Source of the DNA: Clostridium guangxiense | GTDB lineage: Bacteria > Bacillota > Clostridia > Clostridiales > Clostridiaceae | Direction: 5' to 3' | Length of the DNA: 64,000 bases | Assembly (NCBI RefSeq): GCF_021043395.1 | Contig: NZ_JAJNKE010000021.1 | Span: 1-64,000 of the forward strand | Shown here: one piece after another, positions 1 through 7,907 of the stretch | Layout: each line of letters opens with the position of its first letter | Position numbering within the stretch: the first letter of the stretch is position 1 | The notes under the pieces: model-generated | The model's input: only the letters and a program-made list of their open reading frames with translations | The model's database searches: none | Told to the model about the DNA's origin: nothing | Program-made: the position numbers and the translations under genes

Positions 1-70
1 AAATATTATTATAAACATCCGTTAGTAGATTTGGTCTAATCTTTATTGGTGGGTACAACTATATTATACG

Positions 71-420
71 AGTGAAGGGTTTTAACTTCACTTTGCTCGT
101 TAAAAGACTAACTTTTTCATATAAATGAAAAGTGAAGGGTTTGACATAGCTTTGCTTGTCAAAGGTGAATGGTTTTGCCACGGCAAAAGGTTAAGGATAT
201 TTTTCTTTCGCTTTGCTACAGAAAAATTATTAACTTAAATTAAAGATTTTCCGTAGTAAAACGGAGAAAAATCAACATTAACTTTTTACTGTACGTAAAA
301 AAGTTCACCTTTTACGTGCGAAGCATCGTAAAACCCTTCACTTTTCACATAAGTGAAAAAGTTAGTCTTTTAACGCGCAGGGCCAGTTAAAACCCTTCAT
401 TATTATGATTGCTTCGCAAT
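71..420. repeat. Hairpin-array palindromic repeat, copy 1
   Basis: About 330 bases made of ten or more small hairpins in series, for example stems at 80-86/99-105 (TTTTAAC/GTTAAAA), 114-120/125-131 (TTTTCAT/ATGAAAA), 140-145/158-163 (TTTGAC/GTCAAA), 173-179/182-188 (TTTTGCC/GGCAAAA) and 368-374/386-392 (TTTTAAC/GTTAAAA). The linkers are themselves inverted: GTGAAGGG on the left answers CCCTTCAC on the right, and GACTAAC answers GTTAGTC, so the whole unit is one large imperfect palindrome centred near 235. A further hairpin (ATTGC/GCAAT, 408-420) lies at the right edge. A related copy lies at 29213-29515. No open reading frame fits. The family is not one I can name. Confidence 0.85.
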
Positions 421-525
421 TTTTTTAGTGCGACAGCCCCTAGCTATCTTGTTTATTTAATCTGAGTCTTGACTACCTCTAACATATATTCCTGTACCTG
501 CTAATTATAAGCCTCTTATATATTA

Positions 526-1092
526 CTACATTTCATTAAATATATCTTCTACAAATTTCTCAAAGTTTTCTCTTTGGGTATGATTATTATCTACATATAT
601 TTCTTTTGAAGTCAATATACTATTTAATTTATATCCATCTAATGACTTCATTTCTTCAAATTGATTATTTTCATACAAATTTCTTAAGGTTTCACCTATT
701 CTCAAAAGACTTTTATAATGCATTCCATTAGAAAATCCTCTAATCATGGAACTATTAGCAGGTTTCTTTGAAAAAAATAAGGATTTAGCCAACCATCCCT
801 CATCTGCAATTCCCTTTTTCGTAGTACTTGTCAGCACAAAATTTAAATACTCTGTAAATTCCGTAAATATTCCTGTATAGGTTTTTATTCCAACAATAGG
901 ATACCATAATCCTCTTATTTTACCACTATTAGTTCCTGATGATCTAAAATATGCTAAAGTCACCCTTTCCATTCCATAAATATATTTAATATTTACATCT
1001 ATCAATCCAATCATTCTAAAATGTTTTACAGAGTATAAATTAGCTCTGAAGCTTTCCGGGTACATTTTTAGTATCTCTATTAAATTTGGCAT
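526..1092 (-). CDS. Hypothetical protein, 188 aa
   Basis: I do not recognise this protein. It starts at an ATG with a strong Shine-Dalgarno sequence (GAGGAGG, 9 bases upstream). It has no signal peptide or membrane segment, is moderately basic, and ends in an acidic/amphipathic tail (ENFEKFVEDIFNEM). The middle (about residues 45-75) is rich in Gly, Tyr and Thr and looks globular. It follows the Ser/Thr kinase gene on the same strand, but a hairpin with a T-rich tail separates them, so it may have its own promoter. The location beside a repeat element and a kinase/RS-repeat pair suggests accessory DNA; function unknown. Confidence 0.7.
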   Translation of the reverse strand: MPNLIEILKMYPESFRANLYSVKHFRMIGLIDVNIKYIYGMERVTLAYFRSSGTNSGKIRGLWYPIVGIKTYTGIFTEFTEYLNFVLTSTTKKGIADEGWLAKSLFFSKKPANSSMIRGFSNGMHYKSLLRIGETLRNLYENNQFEEMKSLDGYKLNSILTSKEIYVDNNHTQRENFEKFVEDIFNEM

Positions 1093-1131
1093 AATAAATA
1101 CCTCCTCAATTTAATCCTATGCTTATTATGA

Positions 1132-1176
1132 AATAAAGCCATATGATATTAGAATTAAAATTCCTAATCATATGGC
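1132..1176 (-). terminator. Hairpin terminator after the kinase gene
   Basis: Inverted repeat GCCATATGAT...ATCATATGGC (1138-1176), followed on the minus strand by TTTATTT. It sits 12 bases past the kinase stop codon and before the next gene's ribosome binding site. Confidence 0.6.
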
Positions 1177-1188
1177 CCATCTTCAATA

Positions 1189-1902
1189 TCAATTTATATT
1201 TTTGATTTTTTCAAGTTGTTTTTTTATTTCTTCAATATTTTTATAATTTCCTTGGATATTCATTAACTTTTTTAAAAAAATTTCTTCTTCTGGATTTAAA
1301 TGAAGTTCTTCATACCAAGGTTTATCTTCTGAATCGGTTACTTTATATGATGAATAATATAGATGAATTAAAAAATCACCTATAAACCAATAATCTACAT
1401 CTTTTACATATCTTTTATTATCAATAATTCTTGCTAATCCAAAATCAATCAAAGCTATATCTTTGTTTTTTTTCAATATTACATTAGGAAGTCTAATATC
1501 ACGGTGTACTATACCATTATTATGCAATATTTCAACTAATTCTAAAAGCTGCCACCCAATTTTGTAAATCTCGTCTTTATTAAACTCATATTCATCTATG
1601 GCTAATAAATCTTCAAATACTTTTCCCTCAATATATTCTAATATATAGCCTTCTCTATCTTGGTCATTAAATTTTGATATAAATTTAGGAAATTTGGGAT
1701 TATCTAAAGCTTTTAATATCTTCTCTTCATAAAATAATTTTTTTCTAGTATCCTTAAGCATATTTTTTTTTAATTGTTTTATTACACGCTTTTCACGTTT
1801 GTCATTAGCTGCCAAATATACAATTCCATATCTACCTTCACCTATTACTTTTAGAATTGAATATCCATTTATCTTTTCTCCAGTTTTATAATATCTATCC
1901 AT
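1189..1902 (-). CDS. Small eukaryotic-like Ser/Thr protein kinase
   Basis: Hanks-type kinase of 237 residues, a bare catalytic domain. Visible motifs: glycine loop GEGRYGIV (21-28), the ATP-binding Lys in VIK (K42), an EE pair for the C-helix glutamate (59-60), catalytic loop HRDIRLPN (133-140; Arg replaces the usual Lys of HRDIKPxN) and DFG (153-155). No transmembrane segment or PASTA domain, so it should be cytosolic, unlike PrkC/Stk1. The C-lobe is short and a clear APE motif is absent. AGGA lies 8 bases before the ATG. The gene begins 52 bases after a small Arg-Ser-repeat protein gene on the same strand, an obvious candidate substrate (inference). A housekeeping role is unlikely given the accessory setting. 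Confidence 0.85.
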   Translation of the reverse strand: MDRYYKTGEKINGYSILKVIGEGRYGIVYLAANDKREKRVIKQLKKNMLKDTRKKLFYEEKILKALDNPKFPKFISKFNDQDREGYILEYIEGKVFEDLLAIDEYEFNKDEIYKIGWQLLELVEILHNNGIVHRDIRLPNVILKKNKDIALIDFGLARIIDNKRYVKDVDYWFIGDFLIHLYYSSYKVTDSEDKPWYEELHLNPEEEIFLKKLMNIQGNYKNIEEIKKQLEKIKNIN

Positions 1903-1954
1903 ATCAATAATCCTATAACTATTTTATTTCAAATAACGTTATCGACTATATGAC

Positions 1955-2161
1955 CTACCAACTTCTTGATCTACTTCTAGACCTACTTCTTGATCTACTT
2001 CTAGACCTACTTCTTGATCTGCAACTTGACCAACTTCTTGACCTGCTTCTTGATCTGCAACTTGATCTCCTTCTTGATCTGCAACTTGATCTACTTCTTG
2101 ATGAACTGCTGAGTTTATAATAGCTATGGCCATTATATGATTCATTAATAAAAGAATCCAT
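1955..2161 (-). CDS. Small Arg-Ser (RS) repeat protein
   Basis: Predicted 68-residue protein starting MDSFINESYNGHSYYK and continuing as an almost pure Ser-Arg dipeptide repeat (about residues 20-67) with three Cys and two Trp interspersed. The start ATG at 2161 has a good Shine-Dalgarno (AGAGGTG, 6-7 bases upstream); a GTG at 2170 in the same frame overlaps the SD and is less likely. Arg is coded only by AGA/AGG, Ser by AGT/TCA/TCT/AGC, giving a roughly 12-base DNA repeat. Very basic, presumably disordered, reminiscent of protamines, eukaryotic SR proteins and the Ser/Lys/Arg repeats of Bacillus CotG (general resemblance, not homology). It is followed by a Ser/Thr kinase gene, so it may be phosphorylated. 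Function unknown. Confidence 0.65.
   Translation of the reverse strand: MDSFINESYNGHSYYKLSSSSRSRSSCRSRRRSSCRSRSRSRSWSSCRSRSRSRSRSRSRSRSRSRSW
1968..2105. repeat. Tandem degenerate 12/24-base coding repeats
   Basis: On the plus strand the motif CTTCTTGATCTACTTCTAG and close variants (GCAACTTGATC) recur head to tail. It encodes the RS dipeptides of the minus-strand gene. Near-identical adjacent units at the 3' end of the gene (1968-2025) suggest recent slippage expansion. Confidence 0.8.
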
Positions 2162-2215
2162 ACATAACACCTCTTCTGTACTTTTTTAAATCAATATGAT
2201 TTATTTTTACAGTTA

Positions 2216-2243
2216 TATAATATGAGTTATCTAAACATTATGT
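2216..2243 (-). promoter_or_regulatory. Possible sigma-K/sigma-E-type promoter of the RS-repeat gene
   Basis: On the minus strand CATATTATA (2216-2224) fits the mother-cell sigma -10 consensus CATAnnnTA, with AC 17 bases upstream (2242-2243) as a sigma-K-like -35. It is 55 bases before the ATG. In such AT-rich DNA a chance match is possible. Confidence 0.35.
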
Positions 2244-2299
2244 TACCTATTTAGAAATAAATTAAATATTTATATTATCTTAAAAGTAAAAATAACTTA

Positions 2300-2364
2300 T
2301 AATAAAAAATATAGGGCATTATAACTTAAAATCAACAATGAAATTAAGTTGCAATACCCTATAC
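2300..2364 (-). terminator. Terminator of ppdK
   Basis: Long imperfect hairpin with arms starting TATAGGG and ending CCCTATA (2310-2364), continued by ACTTAA/TTAAGT, followed on the minus strand by ATTTTTTATT. It lies about 80 bases beyond the ppdK stop. Confidence 0.75.
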
Positions 2365-2445
2365 TTTTATAATATAATTTTTTTCAAAAGTTTGTTATAC
2401 CAAGCTTTTTAACTAAAATTATGCTATTAATTTTACCATTTAGAT

Positions 2446-5076
2446 TTATCTTGGATTTTTAACCTGTGCCTGTGCAGCTGCAAGTCTTGCAAGAGGGACT
2501 CTAAATGGTGAGCAAGAAACATAATCAAGTCCAACATCATGACAAAACTCTACAGAAGAAGGGTCTCCTCCATGTTCACCACAAATTCCAAGTTCTAAAT
2601 TAGGATTTGTTTTTCTTCCCAATTCAGCAGACATTTTTATAAGTTTTCCAACACCTACCTGATCTAATTTTGCAAAAGGATCAAATTCATATATTTTCTT
2701 TTCATAATAATCCTTTAAGAATTTTCCCGCATCATCTCTAGAGAATCCAAAGGTCATTTGAGTTAAATCATTAGTTCCAAACGAGAAGAAGTCAGCTTCT
2801 TTTGCTATTTCATCTGCTGTAAGTGCAGCCCTTGGTATTTCTATCATAGTTCCAACTTTATATTTTAAGTTAGCGCCTTTTTCTTTTATAATTCTATCTG
2901 CTGTTTCAACTACTATGTCCTTAACATATTTTAATTCTTTTGTTTCACCTGCGAGAGGTATCATAATTTGAGGCTCAATATTAAGGCTCTTTCTCTTATT
3001 TACATCTATAGCTGCTTCTATTACAGCTGTGGTTTGCATTTCAGCTATTTCAGGATATGATACACACAGTCTGCAGCCTCTATGACCCATCATAGGATTA
3101 AATTCGTGTAAGGATAAAACCGTATTTTTAAGTTCATCAAAGGTAATTCCCATTTCTTTTGCTAAATCTTTTATATCTTCATCGTTAGTAGGTAAGAATT
3201 CATGCAAAGGTGGATCCAAGAACCTTATTGTAACTGGTCTTCCTTCCATTGCCTCATATATTCCTATAAAATCCTCTTTTTGCATTGGCAAAAGTTTAGC
3301 AAGTGCCTTTTTTCTTTGTTCTACAGTTTTAGCAACTATCATTTCTCTAACTGCTGGTATTCTATCTTCATTAAAGAACATATGCTCAGTTCTACAAAGA
3401 CCTACACCTTCAGCTCCAAATTTTACTGCCTGAGCTGCATCTCTTGGTGTATCAGCATTAGTTTTAACTTTAAGTTTTCTTACTTCATCTGCCCATCCCA
3501 TAAATGTTCCAAAGTAACCACTTATTTCAGGTGCAGTTGTCTTTATAGAAGATCCATAAACACTTCCAGTACTTCCATCTAATGAAATGAAATCACCTTC
3601 ATTATATACTTTTCCACCTACTTCAAATTTCTTATCTGCTTCTTTGACAACTATGTCTCCGCAGCCTGCAACACAGCATGTTCCCATTCCTCTAGCAACA
3701 ACTGCTGCATGTGAAGTCATACCTCCCCTTACTGTGAGTATTCCTTCTGAGGCTACCATTCCTTCTATGTCTTCTGGTGATGTCTCAAGTCTTACAAGTA
3801 TAACCTTTTCGCCATTTTCATGATGTGCTTTAGCATCCTCTGCTGTAAAATAAATTTTTCCTGAAGCCGCTCCAGGTGATGCTGGAAGCCCTTTTGCTAT
3901 TGGTTCAGATTTTTCAAGTTCCTTTTTATCAAAAGCTGGATGCAAAAGTGAATCAAGCTGCTTTGGTTCAACTTTAAGAAGTGCCTCTTCTTTAGTCAAT
4001 AATCCTTCATGAACCAAATTAACTGCAATTTTTAATGCTGCCTGTGCAGTTCTTTTTCCATTTCTAGTCTGCAAGAAATAAAGTTTACCTTGTTCTATAG
4101 TAAATTCCATATCCTGCATATCTCTATAGTGATTTTCAAGTTTCTGAGCTATCTCCATAAATTGTTTATAACATTCTGGCAAATCATCCTGAAGTTTTGT
4201 TATTGGCTGAGGTGTTCTAATCCCTGCAACTACATCTTCACCTTGTGCATTTATGAGATATTCTCCAAATATTCTCTTATCTCCAAGTGCAGGGTCCCTT
4301 GTAAATGCAACTCCTGTTCCTGAAGTGTTTCCCATATTTCCAAATACCATTGATTGAACATTTACAGCTGTTCCCCAATCACCTGGTATATCATTTATTC
4401 TTCTATAAACTATTGCTCTAGGATTATTCCAAGATCTAAATACAGCGGTAACTGCTTCTATAAGTTGCTCTTTTGGATCACTTGGAAAATCCTTTCCTAA
4501 TTCCTTTTTATATAATTCTTTAAATTGTGAAAGTATATTTTTCAAGTCATCTGCATCTAATTCAGTGTCGTATTTAACATCTTTTTCTTCTTTAACTTTA
4601 TCTATAATATCTTCAAACTTTCTACCATCTATTCCCATTGCAACATTTGAAAACATTTGAACAAATCTTCTATAAGAATCATATGCAAATCTTTCATTAT
4701 TCGTAAGTTTCTTAACTGCTTCTACAGTTTTATCATTTAATCCAAGATTAAGTATCGTATCCATCATTCCAGGCATTGATACTCTTGCTCCTGACCTTAC
4801 AGAAACAAGAAGTGGGTTTGTATCGCTACCAAATTTCTTTCCTGTGATTTCCTCAAGTTTTCTCATATGTTCATCAATTTGTTCATGTACATCATCAGAT
4901 ATTTTTTCGCCATCTTCATAGTATTTTATGCACGCTTCTGTAGTAACCGTAAAGCCTTGTGGAACAGGTATACCAAGGTTGGTCATTTCTGCTAAATTTG
5001 CTCCTTTACCTCCCAATAAATTTCTCATACCTGCGTTTCCTTCATCAAAAAGGTATACATACTTTTTTCTTTCCAT
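2446..5076 (-). CDS. ppdK: Pyruvate, phosphate dikinase
   Basis: Full-length PPDK (876 aa), which interconverts pyruvate + ATP + Pi with PEP + AMP + PPi in the cytosol. N-terminal ATP-grasp region with LLGGKGANLAEM (about 20-31). Phosphohistidine domain with GGMTSHAAVVARGMG, the His being the phosphoryl carrier. C-terminal TIM barrel with FGTNDLTQMTFGFSRDD and the Cys-containing GICGEHGGDPSSVEF. Start chosen at ATG preceded by AAAGGGG. Monocistronic, with its own terminator and a 540-base upstream region. In clostridia it supports gluconeogenic or PPi-linked glycolytic flux (family knowledge). No anomaly in the motifs. Confidence 0.97.
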   Translation of the reverse strand: MERKKYVYLFDEGNAGMRNLLGGKGANLAEMTNLGIPVPQGFTVTTEACIKYYEDGEKISDDVHEQIDEHMRKLEEITGKKFGSDTNPLLVSVRSGARVSMPGMMDTILNLGLNDKTVEAVKKLTNNERFAYDSYRRFVQMFSNVAMGIDGRKFEDIIDKVKEEKDVKYDTELDADDLKNILSQFKELYKKELGKDFPSDPKEQLIEAVTAVFRSWNNPRAIVYRRINDIPGDWGTAVNVQSMVFGNMGNTSGTGVAFTRDPALGDKRIFGEYLINAQGEDVVAGIRTPQPITKLQDDLPECYKQFMEIAQKLENHYRDMQDMEFTIEQGKLYFLQTRNGKRTAQAALKIAVNLVHEGLLTKEEALLKVEPKQLDSLLHPAFDKKELEKSEPIAKGLPASPGAASGKIYFTAEDAKAHHENGEKVILVRLETSPEDIEGMVASEGILTVRGGMTSHAAVVARGMGTCCVAGCGDIVVKEADKKFEVGGKVYNEGDFISLDGSTGSVYGSSIKTTAPEISGYFGTFMGWADEVRKLKVKTNADTPRDAAQAVKFGAEGVGLCRTEHMFFNEDRIPAVREMIVAKTVEQRKKALAKLLPMQKEDFIGIYEAMEGRPVTIRFLDPPLHEFLPTNDEDIKDLAKEMGITFDELKNTVLSLHEFNPMMGHRGCRLCVSYPEIAEMQTTAVIEAAIDVNKRKSLNIEPQIMIPLAGETKELKYVKDIVVETADRIIKEKGANLKYKVGTMIEIPRAALTADEIAKEADFFSFGTNDLTQMTFGFSRDDAGKFLKDYYEKKIYEFDPFAKLDQVGVGKLIKMSAELGRKTNPNLELGICGEHGGDPSSVEFCHDVGLDYVSCSPFRVPLARLAAAQAQVKNPR

Positions 5077-5572
5077 AGTAACATCCCCTTTAATCGTTTT
5101 GTTGTTACAGTTATACCAACTTAAATGGCATATCTTTTTCTTTATATAGGATTATTAACTCAACTTTTAATTTATACATGCCTCATAATACCTTGAACAT
5201 AGCATTTTAAAACATATATAAATTGAGTCTCGATACAATAACCCTTACTAACGAGAATTTTATCTCGATTAGTTCAACTTAAATCGTTTACTTTCGACAT
5301 AACAACAAGTTAACTACAAAAATCACCCTATTAATGATATAAATTATTGCATTATAGAAACTCATAAACTCTAAAAATAATATTGCATATGTTTCTAATA
5401 AAAATATAAACCTATCAAAATTACATATTAATTATAGCATTTTCCAAAAATAATTATTACACCTATTTCTCCAGTTTTTGGTTTGATTTAAGCATAATAT
5501 GGCTAATTATTTTGAAAATTCTTTAATTTCCTTAATTTTTTATAAGTTCTTAGTTTAATCTCGAAATAAATA
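5077..5572. other. Long intergenic region upstream of ppdK
   Basis: About 500 bases with no credible gene on either strand. It is very AT-rich and holds only small hairpins (for example AACGAGA/TCTCGATT around 5250-5272). The ppdK promoter must lie in it, but I cannot single out a convincing -35/-10 pair. Confidence 0.5.
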
Positions 5573-5594
5573 AAAAAGGCATCAAGCCCTTTTT
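5573..5594 (-). terminator. Terminator after the UBA/DUF4342 gene
   Basis: Stem AAAAAGGC / GCCCTTTTT with one bulge and an A/T-rich flank, 27 bases after the stop codon. Confidence 0.65.
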
Positions 5595-5620
5595 ATTTTT
5601 AAATGTATTCTATTTATAAA

Positions 5621-6214
5621 CTATTTTGTTTCATTATCGTCACTTTTTTTATCATCATCTATATCGTCAAATCTTACAGTGTATTGATAAGAATTTTCAC
5701 TATCATCTCTATTATTGTTACTGCCCTTAAATTTTTCTTTAAATTCTGATGCGGCATCATTCATTTTTTCCTTAACATTTGTAACTGTATCTTTAACTAC
5801 TTTATTTACAACTTCAACAGAGCCATCTTCCTTTGTTATTTCCACTGTAACTCTAGTAACTACAGCAGTCAAAAACATAAGTGCTATAGATGGTGCCCAT
5901 ACAACTCCTGCTGCAACACCACCTACTATACCAGCGCTAACAGGTATATCAAGTATGATCTTATCGTCTTTTTTAACTCTTATCCTTGATACATTACCTT
6001 TGCTAATAATGTCCTTAATCCATGCAACAAATTCATCTTTAGTGGTATCAAACTGTTCTTTTGCTCCTCCATTTTTTTTAGAATTTTTTTCTACATATAC
6101 AAGAGCATCAATTACATTTCCATTTGAAGCCTCAAGTGCTTCTTTTGCCTCTGTATATGTAACTCCGGTTCTTTCTTTAATGATATCAATTTTCTCCAAA
6201 GTTATTTCTTCCAT
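5621..6214 (-). CDS. UBA-like plus DUF4342 domain protein
   Basis: 197 aa. The N-terminus (about 5-42, KIDIIKERTGVTYTEAKEAL... NGNVIDALVYVEK) is a three-helix UBA/TS-N-like domain of the kind found in EF-Ts and NAC. The centre (about 60-140) matches the DUF4342 pattern: a basic ligand-like strand (SRIRVKKDDKIILDIPVSAG) and a hydrophobic Gly/Ala/Val stretch (VGGVAAGVVWAPSIALMFL) that may enter the membrane, followed by another charged beta region. The tail is acidic. SD AAGGAGTGA lies before the ATG. It is 8 bases downstream of recO, so co-transcribed with it. Function not established. Confidence 0.75.
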   Translation of the reverse strand: MEEITLEKIDIIKERTGVTYTEAKEALEASNGNVIDALVYVEKNSKKNGGAKEQFDTTKDEFVAWIKDIISKGNVSRIRVKKDDKIILDIPVSAGIVGGVAAGVVWAPSIALMFLTAVVTRVTVEITKEDGSVEVVNKVVKDTVTNVKEKMNDAASEFKEKFKGSNNNRDDSENSYQYTVRFDDIDDDKKSDDNETK

Positions 6215-6221
6215 TTATAAT

Positions 6222-6965
6222 TCACTCCTTATTCATTAAACTTAATATTTCCAAGCTTTTAGGTTTTTTAGCATAATCTTGAGATATAAATTCACCTAAT
6301 ATTCCATATACCTCTTTTTTTATTTTTTCATTTAAATTAACTCTATAAATATTCCCTATGGGAGTCCTATTTAAATAATTAAGAGCATTGTAGGAGGCCG
6401 GTGTAATGCTTCTTCCTCCTTCCTTAGTGCAATCATCACATAAAAAACCATAGTATTTATAACTTATATAATTGGAAGATGATATTTTTTTTTTGCATTT
6501 GGCACAATGACCAAAATTAAGGCTATAACCAGTATATTTCATAAGCTTTAGTTCAAACGCTCTGGCAAGAGTTTCTAGATCGCCTACCCTATTCTTTATT
6601 AAATAAAATGTACTTACGAATTCTCTAAATAAATCTCTTGAGCTTTCACCTTCAACCATAGAAATATCTATTAATTCACAAAGATATGAAGCATAAGTAA
6701 GAACATCTAGATCATTTAAAAATTCCTGAAAAGAGTCAATTATTTCGCCCTCATTTAATATAAACATGCTTTTCCCTTTAAAAAGAACATAATTTCCAAA
6801 ACAAAAATTTATGGTTATAGGTAAATATTTACTTCTATTTTTTTGAGCTCCTCTAGCAATTGCAGATATTTTGCCTAACTTCTCAGTAAAAATCCAAATC
6901 AATTTGTCATTTTCATTTAGATTTTGACTTTTTATTACTACACCTCTGCTTTTAAATACAGCCAG
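6222..6965 (-). CDS. recO: DNA repair protein RecO
   Basis: RecO mediates RecF-pathway loading of RecA on SSB-coated DNA. The family normally begins with a short strand VxKxxxxxExDKLV before FTEKLGKISAIARGA. Here that N-terminus (AVFKSRGVVIKSQNLNENDKLIWIF) is encoded upstream of the first in-frame TTG (6902) but has no in-frame ATG; the best start is a CTG at 6963-6965 with GGAGGAG 8 bases before it, giving 247 aa. An ATG at 6971-6973 is out of frame and stops after 11 codons. The zinc-finger cysteines are present (CAKC...CDDC). Follows era, the classic order. Confidence 0.85.
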   Translation of the reverse strand: MAVFKSRGVVIKSQNLNENDKLIWIFTEKLGKISAIARGAQKNRSKYLPITINFCFGNYVLFKGKSMFILNEGEIIDSFQEFLNDLDVLTYASYLCELIDISMVEGESSRDLFREFVSTFYLIKNRVGDLETLARAFELKLMKYTGYSLNFGHCAKCKKKISSSNYISYKYYGFLCDDCTKEGGRSITPASYNALNYLNRTPIGNIYRVNLNEKIKKEVYGILGEFISQDYAKKPKSLEILSLMNKE

Positions 6966-7008
6966 ATTCTCATCTCCTCCCTTGATATTTTAACCTTTTT
7001 TTAAAAAA

Positions 7009-7890
7009 TTATTTGTATCCTAACTCTTTAAGAACAAAAGGACTATCTCTCCAATCTTTTTTAACCTTAACCCACAGCCTTAGATTTACCTTTTTCCCAA
7101 GAAACTCCTCAATGCTTTCTCTAGCATATGTTGATATTTTTTTTAGCATTTTTCCATTCTTCCCTATTATTATCCCTTTATGTGATTCTTTCTCACAAAG
7201 TAAATTAGCTTCAATATTATATTTACCATTTTCATTTTCTTTCATTTTAATAACTTCTATGGCAATTCCATGTGGAACTTCATCAGATAAAAGTCTTAAG
7301 GCTTTTTCTCTTATAATCTCTGAAACAATGAACCTTTCCTGTTTATCTATTATCATTTCATCTGGATAATACTTAGGTCCCTCTTTCATGTACTTTACCA
7401 TAAGCTCTATCAGAGTATCTACATTTTTTCCCTTGATAGCTGCTATAGGTATTATTTCTTTAAACTCAAAAAAATCAGAATAATTTTTAAGAGTTTTAGC
7501 TAATCTTTCATCAGTAGTCTCATCCATTTTATTTACTACCAAGAATATTGGAACATTGACATCTTTAAGCTGTTCCAATATATGAATATCTCCCTTTCCT
7601 ACTTCAACATCAGGAGTAGTTACGAACACAATCAAATCAACGTCTTTTACGGTATCATTGGCTACCTTCACCATATATTCTCCAAGTTTATGCCTTGGCT
7701 TATGAATTCCAGGAGTATCCACAAAAATAAGCTGATAATCCTCTCCTGTAAGTATAGTTTGAATGTTATTCCTTGTTGTCTGAGGCTTACTAGATACAAT
7801 AGATAATTTTTCACCCATTATGTAATTAAGCAATGTAGATTTTCCTACATTTGGTCTTCCTATAATTGTTACAAATCCAGATTTAAACAT
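7009..7890 (-). CDS. era: GTPase Era
   Basis: 293-residue Era, the GTPase that binds 16S rRNA and helps mature the 30S subunit. G1 GRPNVGKS (about 12-19), G3 DTPG ([16 protein letters not shown]), G4 NKMD, and a C-terminal KH domain with the [10 protein letters not shown] loop. Preceded by AGGAGG. It lies between cdd (17 bases upstream) and recO, the standard Firmicutes cluster ybeY-dgkA-cdd-era-recO. Confidence 0.97.
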   Translation of the reverse strand: MFKSGFVTIIGRPNVGKSTLLNYIMGEKLSIVSSKPQTTRNNIQTILTGEDYQLIFVDTPGIHKPRHKLGEYMVKVANDTVKDVDLIVFVTTPDVEVGKGDIHILEQLKDVNVPIFLVVNKMDETTDERLAKTLKNYSDFFEFKEIIPIAAIKGKNVDTLIELMVKYMKEGPKYYPDEMIIDKQERFIVSEIIREKALRLLSDEVPHGIAIEVIKMKENENGKYNIEANLLCEKESHKGIIIGKNGKMLKKISTYARESIEEFLGKKVNLRLWVKVKKDWRDSPFVLKELGYK

Positions 7891-7907
7891 AAATCCTCCT
7901 TATTTAA

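Noticed and set aside
71-420. CRISPR array interpretation of the repeated hairpins
   Set aside because: Units are not constant direct repeats with unique spacers of uniform length; they are varied palindromes with inverted linkers, and no cas genes are present.
1939-2145. A 68-residue Val/Asp/Gln/Glu repeat ORF overlapping the RS gene
   Set aside because: No Shine-Dalgarno before its ATG, whereas the RS frame has AGAGGTG at good spacing; treated as the shadow frame.
3202-3823. Plus-strand ORFs of 126 and 78 codons inside ppdK
   Set aside because: They lie antisense to a clearly conserved ppdK frame, have no ribosome site and show the Ser/Phe/Tyr-rich composition of reverse-complement shadows.
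5715-6239. 174-codon plus-strand ORF opposite the UBA/DUF4342 gene
   Set aside because: Ser/Thr-rich shadow of the real minus-strand gene, without an SD.
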